Shown here: positions 1-6,992 of the stretch, one piece after another
Numbering within the stretch: position 1 is the first letter of the stretch
Layout: each line of letters opens with the position of its first letter
Source of the DNA: Bordetella hinzii LMG 13501
Lineage (GTDB): Bacteria > Pseudomonadota > Gammaproteobacteria > Burkholderiales > Burkholderiaceae_B
DNA: 64,000 bases
NCBI RefSeq assembly: GCF_001548475.1
Contig: NZ_LRUJ01000015.1
Coordinates: 39,027-103,026, forward strand
Direction of reading: 5' to 3'
Translations under genes and position numbers: made by a program
Notes under the pieces: generated by a model
Databases searched by the model: none
The model's input: the letters and a program-made list of their open reading frames with translations, nothing else
Told to the model about the DNA's origin: nothing

Positions 1-738
1 ATGCGCGACGAGGCCTTTGCCGGCGCCGACCTGGACACCGGCCTGATCGAGCGCCGCCGCGCCACGTTGCTGCCCGAGGCGCAGGCGGCCCGCCCCGAGG
101 CCCTGGCCCTAGCCAGCGTGGCCGTGCTGGTGAGCGAAGGCCTGGCCAGCGATACGCAGCGCGCGGCGCGCGACGCCGACCCCTGGGCGGCGCGCGATGG
201 CTGGCGCCTGGGCGGGCGCTATCGCCGTGTCCTGCCCTGGGACGACCAGGGCAACACCCGCCAGGCCGTGCTCGCGCGCGGCCCCGAGGGCTGGTCGTTG
301 ACCGTGGACGACAGCCCCGCGATGGCGCTGCAATGGCGCGCCCATCCCAGCGCCAACCCCGAGCTGGCCTATGGCCTGCGGCTGTCGCTCGATGGACGCG
401 ATGTGAGCGGCAATGTCGTGCTGCACGGCGACCGCGCCCATGTGTTCCGCCAGGGCGACACCGTCGTGCTGCAACGCCTGGACAGGCATGTGGACGACGG
501 CCATGAGGGCCATGGCGGCGGCTTGACCGCCCCCATGCCGGGCAAGATCATCGCGGTCGCGGTCAAGGCCGGCGACAGCGTCGAGAAAGGCCAGGCGCTG
601 CTGGTCATGGAGGCCATGAAGATGGAACACACCATCACCGCGCCGGCCGCGGGCGTGGTGACGGGGATTTTCTATGCGTTGGGCGACCAGGTGTCCGAGG
701 GCGTGGCCCTCATCGCCCTGGGCGAAGCGCAAGCCTGA
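1..738 (+). CDS. Biotin-dependent acyl-CoA carboxylase, alpha (biotin) subunit, C-terminal part
   Basis: This is the 3' end of a gene that begins outside the window; the Met at base 1 is internal. The last 70 residues form a biotinyl (BCCP) domain with the biotinylation motif MEAMKMEHT. Lys207 of the visible part is the biotin attachment site. The upstream part (ending of the biotin carboxylase region with DTGLIERR, then a linker/BT-like region) resembles methylcrotonyl-CoA carboxylase or acetyl/propionyl-CoA carboxylase alpha subunits of about 670 residues. These enzymes carboxylate biotin with ATP and bicarbonate and pass the carboxyl group to an acyl-CoA bound by a beta subunit. Which acyl-CoA is used cannot be settled without the partner genes. 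The linker is Gly/His-rich (HVDDGHEGHGGG). Confidence 0.85.
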   Translation: MRDEAFAGADLDTGLIERRRATLLPEAQAARPEALALASVAVLVSEGLASDTQRAARDADPWAARDGWRLGGRYRRVLPWDDQGNTRQAVLARGPEGWSLTVDDSPAMALQWRAHPSANPELAYGLRLSLDGRDVSGNVVLHGDRAHVFRQGDTVVLQRLDRHVDDGHEGHGGGLTAPMPGKIIAVAVKAGDSVEKGQALLVMEAMKMEHTITAPAAGVVTGIFYALGDQVSEGVALIALGEAQA

Positions 739-758
739 GGCCGCGGCCCGGCGGGACT

Positions 759-1004
759 TCAGGCCGCCGGGCTGGCCGGCCCCACATAGCTGAAGCGTGG
801 CAGCTCGCCGGCTTCGGTGCTCACGGTCTCGTTCCAGATGCGCAGCAGGCGCGTGTTCATGGGCAGGCCGTCGCGCGGATAGAGCCGCACATAAACGACG
901 ACGGTCTCGTCGGTTTCATCAGCGCGGGCCAGGCCCAGCGCCAGGTAATGCTGGCCCTTGTAGTGGCGATACACGCCGGGGCGGAAGTCTTCGATGGCGG
1001 ACAT
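759..1004 (-). CDS. DUF1653 family protein
   Basis: An 81-residue protein beginning MSAIEDFRPGVYRHYKGQHY. The pattern GxYRHYKGxxYxxLGxAR, then VVVYVRLYPR and a terminal RF-Y/V-G segment, is typical of DUF1653, a small all-beta family of unknown function. The start at 1004 is chosen because GGAG lies about 6 bases upstream and no earlier start fits the family length. It is convergent with the carboxylase gene, with a 20-bp gap, and follows the aminotransferase on the same strand, 56 bp downstream. Function is unknown. Confidence 0.85.
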   Translation of the reverse strand: MSAIEDFRPGVYRHYKGQHYLALGLARADETDETVVVYVRLYPRDGLPMNTRLLRIWNETVSTEAGELPRFSYVGPASPAA

Positions 1005-1060
1005 GGCGGCTCCAAAGCACGACAGCCGCATGACGCGGCTGTCGCGGGAAAAAACAAGGC

Positions 1061-2251
1061 TTACTTGCGGACGGTGGCGATCAGGTGATCGAGCTGCTCC
1101 AGCATGGTCGCCGTTTCGGCCTCGGAGACGTTCAAGGCGGGCATGAAGCGCAGCAGGTTGCCGCGCGGCGCGTTCAGCAGCAGGCCTTGCGGCTCCAGCT
1201 GGCGGGCGGCCTCGACGATGGCCGGACCGTATTCGCCATCCAGCTTGAGGGCGCGCAGCAGGCCCATGCCGCGCTCGCCTTGCAGGCCGTGCTTTTCGGA
1301 CAGGGCCAGGAGGCCCTCGGAGAGTTGGCGGGCGCGCGCCTGCACGCCGTCCATGAACCCCGGCGCGGCCAGCGCGTCGTACACTGCCACGCCCACGGCC
1401 GTGCACAGGGGATTGCCGTTGTAGGTGCCGCCCTGTTCGCCATGCGAGAACACGCTGACCGACTCGCGGGCCAGCAGCGCGGCCAGGGGCACGCCGCCGC
1501 CGATGCCCTTGCCCAGGGTCATGATGTCGGGCACGACGTCGAACTGCTGGTAGGCGAACATGGAACCGGTGCGGCCCATGCCGGTCTGCACTTCGTCCAC
1601 GATGAGCAGGATGCCGTGCTCATCGGCCAGCTTGCGCAGGCCCTGCATGAACTCGCGCGAGGCCGGGATGACGCCAGCCTCGCCCTGCACGGGCTCGAGC
1701 ATGATGGCCACGGTCTGGGCGTCGATGAGCGCGCGCACCGAGTCCAGGTCGTTCAGGTCGGCCTTGGGAAAACCGTCGACCTGGGGCGCGAACATGGTGT
1801 CCCAGCCCGGCTTGCCCGAGGCCGACATGGTCGCCAGCGTGCGGCCATGGAAGCCGTGGTCCATGGTGATGATCTTGTAGGCGCCGTTGCGGTGCACGCG
1901 GCCCCACTTGCGGGCCAGCTTGATGGCGCCTTCATTGGCTTCGGCGCCGCTGTTGGCGAAGAAGACGCGATCGAACACCGAGGCCTCGGTCAGGCGCCGG
2001 GACAGTTCCAGCGAGGGCAGGTTGTAGAAAGCCGGCGAAGGATTCATCAACAGCCCGGCCTGCGCCTGCAGCGCCTGCTGCATCTCGGGCGCGCAGTGGC
2101 CCAGCGCATTGACCGCCCAACCCTGCACGAAGTCCAGATATCGCTTGCCTGCGTGATCCTCCAGCCAGGAGCCCTGGCCGCGCACGAACACCAGGTCCGG
2201 GCGGGAGGTGATCTCCATGAGGGTATTGACGTTCAACTGGCTGAATTCCAT
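1061..2251 (-). CDS. Class III PLP-dependent aminotransferase, acetylornithine aminotransferase-like
   Basis: A 396-residue fold-type I aminotransferase of the ornithine/acetylornithine/GABA group. Visible motifs are the glycine-rich NSGAEANEGAIKLARKWG segment near residue 110, IVDEVQTGMGRTG (PLP ring and nitrogen contacts) and TLGKGIGGG, whose Lys248 should form the Schiff base. Length and the start MEFSQLNVN match ArgD-like proteins of Bordetella relatives, where the enzyme is annotated as acetylornithine transaminase (arginine biosynthesis). The substrate could differ, because no other arg gene is nearby. The ATG at 2251 is preceded by a weak GGAA. The in-frame reading upstream to 2440 lies across a GC repeat and is not used. 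Confidence 0.85.
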   Translation of the reverse strand: MEFSQLNVNTLMEITSRPDLVFVRGQGSWLEDHAGKRYLDFVQGWAVNALGHCAPEMQQALQAQAGLLMNPSPAFYNLPSLELSRRLTEASVFDRVFFANSGAEANEGAIKLARKWGRVHRNGAYKIITMDHGFHGRTLATMSASGKPGWDTMFAPQVDGFPKADLNDLDSVRALIDAQTVAIMLEPVQGEAGVIPASREFMQGLRKLADEHGILLIVDEVQTGMGRTGSMFAYQQFDVVPDIMTLGKGIGGGVPLAALLARESVSVFSHGEQGGTYNGNPLCTAVGVAVYDALAAPGFMDGVQARARQLSEGLLALSEKHGLQGERGMGLLRALKLDGEYGPAIVEAARQLEPQGLLLNAPRGNLLRFMPALNVSEAETATMLEQLDHLIATVRK

Positions 2252-2340
2252 GGCAGTTCCGCAAAAAGAAACAGGAAGGGTGGGAGGAAAGCTGAAATTT
2301 AGCACCTTGGCGCGGCAGCCAAGTGTCAGGCGGCCTGCCA

Positions 2341-2371
2341 GGGCGCCCCCGGGGCGCCCCCGGGGCGCCCC
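2341..2371. repeat. Tandem 11-bp GC-rich repeat
   Basis: The unit GGGCGCCCCCG occurs twice exactly, followed by a 9-bp third copy. Each unit contains the palindrome GGGCGCCC. It sits in the 155-bp gap upstream of the aminotransferase start and downstream of the D-threonine-aldolase-like gene. No terminator T-tract accompanies it. It could be a slippage-prone tract; no function is assigned. Confidence 0.8.
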
Positions 2372-2406
2372 AACGGGATAAACAAACGGGGCCGGATGCC
2401 CTGGAT

Positions 2407-3615
2407 CTAGCGACTCAAGCCGCGCGCGGAGATGGGCCAAAGCCCCACGACCGTCTCGTCGCGGTAGGCCACCAGGGTGTCGTGCAGGTTGAAACCGGGA
2501 TCCACGTGCGGCACCACCAGCCGCAACACTTCGCCCAGGGCGGGCGCCACGGCGCCCTCCTGCACGCGCACCACGCCGTGCTCGTCGTTGGCGGCCGCGT
2601 AGACCAAACCGGGCCGGTCATGGACCTGCGGCAGGCCGCATTCGATGGTGACGGACTTCAGGCCCGCGTCCAGGATGACGCGGCCGGGCGCCGGCGTGCT
2701 CATGACGGTGGACAGGAGAAAAAGACTGGTGCCGAAGGATAGCGGCCCGGACCATTCGTTGGCGCCATAGTCGCCGTCCATGAAGGCATAGGAGCCGGCT
2801 TGCAGCTCGGTGTAGACGCCGCTGGCGGCGTCGAATTCGGCGCTGCCGGTGCCCCCGCCCGTGATGCGCTCGCAGGTGATGCCGTGGGCGCGCAACAGCG
2901 AGGCATAGCCGGCCGCGCGCGCGGCGGCCTGGGCGCAGATGGCCGCGCGCTCGGCATGGCCGCGCACATGCTGCACGGAGCCATGGTAGGCCTGCAGGCC
3001 GCCGAAGCGCAGCCCCTGCATGGCCTCGGCGGCGCGGGCCAGGGCCAGCACTTCGTGATCGTCGGTCACGCCGCAGCGCCCCTGGCCCACATCGACCTCG
3101 ACCAGCACCGTGATGCGCGCGCCAGCCTGGGCCATGGCGGCGGCCAGGGCATGCAGATTGGTCATGTTGTCCACGCAGACGCTCACATCGGCGCGCACGG
3201 CGATCTGGGCCAGCAGGGCCAGCTTGGCCGGGCCCACGACCTCGTTGCTGATGTGGATGTCACGGATGCCCGCCTCCAGGAAGGGCAGGGCCTCGCTGAC
3301 TTTCTGGCAACAGATGCCGCGGGCCCCGAGGGCCAGCTGGCGGCGCGCGATCTCCGGGCATTTGTGCGCCTTGGCATGCGGACGCAGGGCCACGCCATGG
3401 CGGTCGGCCCATTGCTGCATGGCGCCCAGGTTGGCCTCGAAGACGTCGAGGTCCAGCACCAGGCTGGGCGTGTCGACCTGCGCCAGCGGCTGGCCGGGCA
3501 GGGCGGGGTCAGGCAGGGTAAGGACATTGGAAAGATGGGATAGGCGTGTGGTCACCAGCGTTCGCTCCGCGCATCGCCCCGAGTCCATAACCAAAACTGA
3601 GGCAGTCATAACCAT
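2407..3615 (-). CDS. D-threonine aldolase / D-serine dehydratase family enzyme (PLP)
   Basis: A fold-type III (alanine racemase-like) PLP enzyme of up to 402 residues. The N-terminal VDTPSLVLDLDVFEANL, the PLP-lysine motif RPHAKAHKC (Lys82 in this numbering), EVDVGQGRCGV and ITGGGTGS are characteristic. Near the C-terminus the divalent-metal pair reads H370-V-D372. As I recall the family, His-x-Asp is the D-threonine aldolase/3-hydroxyaspartate aldolase form and His-x-Cys the D-serine dehydratase form, so an aldolase cleaving D-beta-hydroxy amino acids is favoured. The start is uncertain. Relatives begin about 25-30 residues before VDTPSLVLD, so some of the first 30 residues (ATG at 3615, 3609 or 3588, or a GTG further in) may not be translated. 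It is divergent from the TAXI transporter gene. Confidence 0.8.
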   Translation of the reverse strand: MVMTASVLVMDSGRCAERTLVTTRLSHLSNVLTLPDPALPGQPLAQVDTPSLVLDLDVFEANLGAMQQWADRHGVALRPHAKAHKCPEIARRQLALGARGICCQKVSEALPFLEAGIRDIHISNEVVGPAKLALLAQIAVRADVSVCVDNMTNLHALAAAMAQAGARITVLVEVDVGQGRCGVTDDHEVLALARAAEAMQGLRFGGLQAYHGSVQHVRGHAERAAICAQAAARAAGYASLLRAHGITCERITGGGTGSAEFDAASGVYTELQAGSYAFMDGDYGANEWSGPLSFGTSLFLLSTVMSTPAPGRVILDAGLKSVTIECGLPQVHDRPGLVYAAANDEHGVVRVQEGAVAPALGEVLRLVVPHVDPGFNLHDTLVAYRDETVVGLWPISARGLSR

Positions 3616-3739
3616 AGGGCCCCGCGGCCCCCAGGTAAACCATACCCTCGGGGTGATTGGCTAAGCAATCCCCGCGTGACACACTGGCGTTGCTAAACGG
3701 CCATCATTCACAGAGCCAGTTCACACGGAGAAGCTTTAC

Positions 3740-4702
3740 ATGTCACTCAAAAAATGGATCAAGACCCTGACGCTCGCCGTTGCCATCGCGGGCACGGCCA
3801 CCTCGGCGCAGGCGCAACAGTTCTTCCGCATCGGCACCGGCGGCACCGCCGGCACCTACTACCCCATCGGCGGCATGATCGCCAACGCCATTTCGCAGCC
3901 GGGCAAGCTCATCGCCACGGCGGCCGCCTCCAACGGCTCGGTGGCCAACATCAACGGCATCCTGGGCGGTTCTTTCGAGGCCGGCTTCACGCAATCCGAC
4001 GTGGCCTATTGGGCCTATAGCGGCACCGGCACCTTCGAGGGCAAGCCCAAGGCCCAGGATCTGCGCCTGATCGCCACGCTCTATCCGGAAAGCATCCACC
4101 TGGTCACGCGCAAGGGCGCCGGCATCAAGTCGGTGGCGGACCTGCGCGGCAAGCGCGTCTCCATGGACGAGCCCGGCTCGGGCACGCTGGTCGACGTGCG
4201 CCTCATCCTGGGCGCCTACGGCATGACCGACAAGGACGTGAAGGCCGAATACCTCAAGCCCAACCAGGCCGGCGACAAGATCAAGGACGGCGGCCTGGAC
4301 GCCTTCTTCTTCGTGGGCGGCGCGCCGGCCGGCGCCATCGCCGAACTGGCCTCCAGCGGCGCGGGCATCGAGATCGTGCCCCTGGTCGGCCCCGAGATCG
4401 ACAAGCTGCGCGCCAGCCAGCAGTTCTTCACGCCGGACACCATCGCCGCCAACACCTACCAGGGCGTGGGCGAGGTCAAGACCATCTCGGTCAACGCCCA
4501 GATGGTGACTTCGGCCAAGCTGCCCGAGCAGACCGTCTATGACATCGTCAAGGCCATGTACAGCGACGCCACCCAGAAAACCCTGGCCGCCGGCCACACC
4601 AAGGGCAAGCTGATCACCAAGGACAACGCCGTCAAGGGCGCCGGCATCCCCTTCCATCCGGGCGCCGAGAAGTACTACAAGGAAGCCGGGCTGCTGAAGT
4701 AA
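3740..4702 (+). CDS. TAXI family TRAP transporter solute-binding protein
   Basis: A 320-residue periplasmic protein. Residues 1-25 form a signal peptide with cleavage expected at AQA-QQF. The mature protein starts FFRIGTGGTAGTYYPIGGMIA, the hallmark of the TAXI (TRAP-associated extracytoplasmic immunogenic) binding proteins. GGAG lies 9 bases before the ATG. It captures a small, usually carboxylated, solute for the fused membrane component encoded 99 bp downstream on the same strand. The divergent D-hydroxy-amino-acid enzyme hints at an amino or hydroxy acid substrate, but this is only inference. The shared upstream region (3616-3739) holds a short dyad GATTG-N6-CAATC at 3655-3670. Confidence 0.9.
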   Translation: MSLKKWIKTLTLAVAIAGTATSAQAQQFFRIGTGGTAGTYYPIGGMIANAISQPGKLIATAAASNGSVANINGILGGSFEAGFTQSDVAYWAYSGTGTFEGKPKAQDLRLIATLYPESIHLVTRKGAGIKSVADLRGKRVSMDEPGSGTLVDVRLILGAYGMTDKDVKAEYLKPNQAGDKIKDGGLDAFFFVGGAPAGAIAELASSGAGIEIVPLVGPEIDKLRASQQFFTPDTIAANTYQGVGEVKTISVNAQMVTSAKLPEQTVYDIVKAMYSDATQKTLAAGHTKGKLITKDNAVKGAGIPFHPGAEKYYKEAGLLK

Positions 4703-4801
4703 GCCGCCCCGCCTGCGATACCCAACAGGCCACGGCATGCCCTGCAGCCGTGGCCCTGTCTTTATCCGGCGGGGTGTTCCCGCCCGCGAGATGCATTGGC
4801 C

Positions 4802-6826
4802 ATGGAAATAGACCACGACAAAACCCAGAAGCTGGCCGAGAAATACGATGCGGAAATCCGCTTCCGGCCTCTGGACAAGACCGCCACCTGGATCGTCTCC
4901 CTGCTGCTGGTGACGCTATCCATCTTTCACTACTACACAGCCGGCTTCGGCCTGCTGCGTGAAGCCACCCACCGCGGCGTGCACCTGGCCTTCGTGCTGA
5001 GCCTGATCTTCCTGGTCTTCGGTTTCAGCAAGGCGCACTACCAGCGCGAGCCCAAGTCCACCTGGTACGCCCCCGGCGGCGTGCCCCTGTACGACTGGAT
5101 CATCGCCATCGTGCTGGCGCTCAGCGTGCTGTACATCCCCTATATCTTCGAAGACCTGGCCTTCCGCGTGGGCAATCCGCTGCCCATGGACGTGGCCATG
5201 GGCACCGTGCTCATCCTCGGCCTGCTGGAAGGCACGCGGCGCGCCATGGGCTGGCCCCTGCCCATCATCGCGCTGGTCTTCCTGGCCTATGCCGCCTTCG
5301 GGCCGTGGTTCCCCGGGCTGCTCAAGCATGCGGGCAACAACTGGTCCCAGATCGTCAACCACATGTACCTCACCAGCCAGGGCATCTATGGCGTGGCGGT
5401 GGGCGTGGTGGCGACCTATGTCTTTCACTTCGTGCTGTTTGGCGTGCTGGCCACCCGCATCGGCCTGGGCCAGCTCTTCCTGGACATCGCCTCGACCATC
5501 GCCGGCCGTTATGCCGGCGGCCCGGCCAAGGTGTCGGTCTTCGGCTCGGCCATGTTCGGCATGCTCTCGGGCTCTTCGGTCGCCAACGCCGTGACCGTGG
5601 GCTCGCTCACCATCCCGGCCATGATCCGCATCGGCTATCCGCGCCATTTCGCCGGGGGCGTGGAAGCGGCCTCCAGCACGGGCGGCCAGATCACGCCGCC
5701 CATCATGGGCGCGGCCGCCTTCCTGATGATCGAATTCCTCGGCATCCCCTACCAGGACATCGCGATCGCCGGGATCTTCCCCGCCTTCCTGTATTTCTTC
5801 GGCATGTTCATGCAGGTGCATTTCGAAGCCAAGCGCGAAGGCCTGCGCGGACTGACGGCCGAAGAAATGCCCAAGCTGCGCGCCTCGTTCAAGATGCGCT
5901 GGCCCACCCTCATCCCGCTGGTCCTCTTGATCGGCGTGCTGGCCAGCGGCCGCACACCCTATCTGGCCGCCTTTGCCGGCATCACGGGCTGCATCGTGGT
6001 AGGCCTGCTCAATCCTTTCCAGCGCCTGCGCTGGCGCGACCTGTACGAGGCCTTCGAGACCGGCGCCAAGTACGCGCTGGCCGTGGGCGCGGCGGCCGGC
6101 ACCGTCGGCCTGGTGATCGGCGTGGTCACGCTGACCGGCGTCGGCTTCAAGATCTCCTACATCGTCATCATGGCCTCCCAGGCCATCGCCGGCGGCGTGG
6201 GCAGCATCATCCCGGACGCCGTGGCCAATGCGCAAACCCTCACCCTGATCGCCGCCCTGGTGATGACGGGCGTGGTCTGCGTGCTGATGGGTTGCGGTGT
6301 GCCGACCACGGCCAATTACCTCATCATGGTCGCCGTCGCCGCTCCCACGCTGGTGCAGTTGGGCGTGCAGCCCATCGCCGCGCACTTCTTCGTGTTCTAT
6401 TTCGGCATCCTGGCCGACATCACGCCGCCGGTGGCGCTGGCGGCCTACGCGGCGGCCGGCATGGCGGGCAGCGATCCTCTGAAGACCAGCGTCACGGCCT
6501 TCAGGCTGGGGATCACCAAGCTCATCGTGCCCTTTGTGTTCGTGTTTTCGCCGTCGCTGCTGATCTCGGTCAAAGGCTTCACCTGGTATGACTTCAGCGT
6601 GACGCTGGTGGGCTGCATGATCGGCCTGGTGCTGCTGTCGGCGGCCTTCTCGCGCTACTTCCTGGTGCTCATGAAGAGCTGGGAGCGCTGGCTCTTTACC
6701 GTCGGCGCCTTCCTGACCATCCTGCCGGGCGCCTTGAGCGGCCTGATCGGCCTGGCGATCTGCATACCGGCCTTCATCAGCCAGTGGCAGAGCTGGGCGC
6801 AGGAACACCGGCCACGCACGGCCTGA
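4802..6826 (+). CDS. TRAP transporter fused permease subunit (DctQM fusion, TAXI type)
   Basis: A 674-residue polytopic membrane protein in which the 4-helix DctQ-like part (about residues 25-200) is fused to the 12-helix DctM part. Motifs include FGSAMFGMLSGSSVANAVTVGS and EAASSTGGQITPPIMGAAAFLM (substrate/sodium pathway) and GCGVPTTANYLI, duplicated in the second half as in all DctM proteins. It should import the solute delivered by the upstream TAXI binding protein, driven by an ion gradient. ATG at 4802 is preferred over a TTG two codons earlier; its upstream GAG is weak. A clear terminator follows at 6848. Confidence 0.92.
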   Translation: MEIDHDKTQKLAEKYDAEIRFRPLDKTATWIVSLLLVTLSIFHYYTAGFGLLREATHRGVHLAFVLSLIFLVFGFSKAHYQREPKSTWYAPGGVPLYDWIIAIVLALSVLYIPYIFEDLAFRVGNPLPMDVAMGTVLILGLLEGTRRAMGWPLPIIALVFLAYAAFGPWFPGLLKHAGNNWSQIVNHMYLTSQGIYGVAVGVVATYVFHFVLFGVLATRIGLGQLFLDIASTIAGRYAGGPAKVSVFGSAMFGMLSGSSVANAVTVGSLTIPAMIRIGYPRHFAGGVEAASSTGGQITPPIMGAAAFLMIEFLGIPYQDIAIAGIFPAFLYFFGMFMQVHFEAKREGLRGLTAEEMPKLRASFKMRWPTLIPLVLLIGVLASGRTPYLAAFAGITGCIVVGLLNPFQRLRWRDLYEAFETGAKYALAVGAAAGTVGLVIGVVTLTGVGFKISYIVIMASQAIAGGVGSIIPDAVANAQTLTLIAALVMTGVVCVLMGCGVPTTANYLIMVAVAAPTLVQLGVQPIAAHFFVFYFGILADITPPVALAAYAAAGMAGSDPLKTSVTAFRLGITKLIVPFVFVFSPSLLISVKGFTWYDFSVTLVGCMIGLVLLSAAFSRYFLVLMKSWERWLFTVGAFLTILPGALSGLIGLAICIPAFISQWQSWAQEHRPRTA

Positions 6827-6847
6827 CCGCCGCAACCGTCTGATTCA

Positions 6848-6872
6848 AGCCCCCTCGCGGGGCTTTTCTTTT
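6848..6872 (+). terminator. Rho-independent terminator of the TRAP operon
   Basis: AGCCCC and GGGGCT form a 6-bp stem with a 5-base loop, followed by TTTTCTTTT. It begins 22 bp after the permease stop codon. Confidence 0.85.
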
Positions 6873-6942
6873 GTCCGCGGCCCGTCCTTATCCGACGCGG
6901 CAATCGGAAACCTCCTGGGCACGCCTGGCCTTCGGGATATTT

Positions 6943-6961
6943 AGTATTGATTCTCATTCCA
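6943..6961 (+). promoter_or_regulatory. Fur box upstream of the TonB-dependent receptor
   Basis: Read on the opposite strand the site is GGAATGAGAATCAATACT, a close match to the classic Fur operator core AATGAGAATCATTAT. It ends 32 bp before the receptor start, where a bound repressor would block the promoter. Iron-dependent repression of the receptor is therefore likely. Confidence 0.75.
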
Positions 6962-6992
6962 TTCATGGCTCCCGCTTCAGGCTGTTTCCTGC

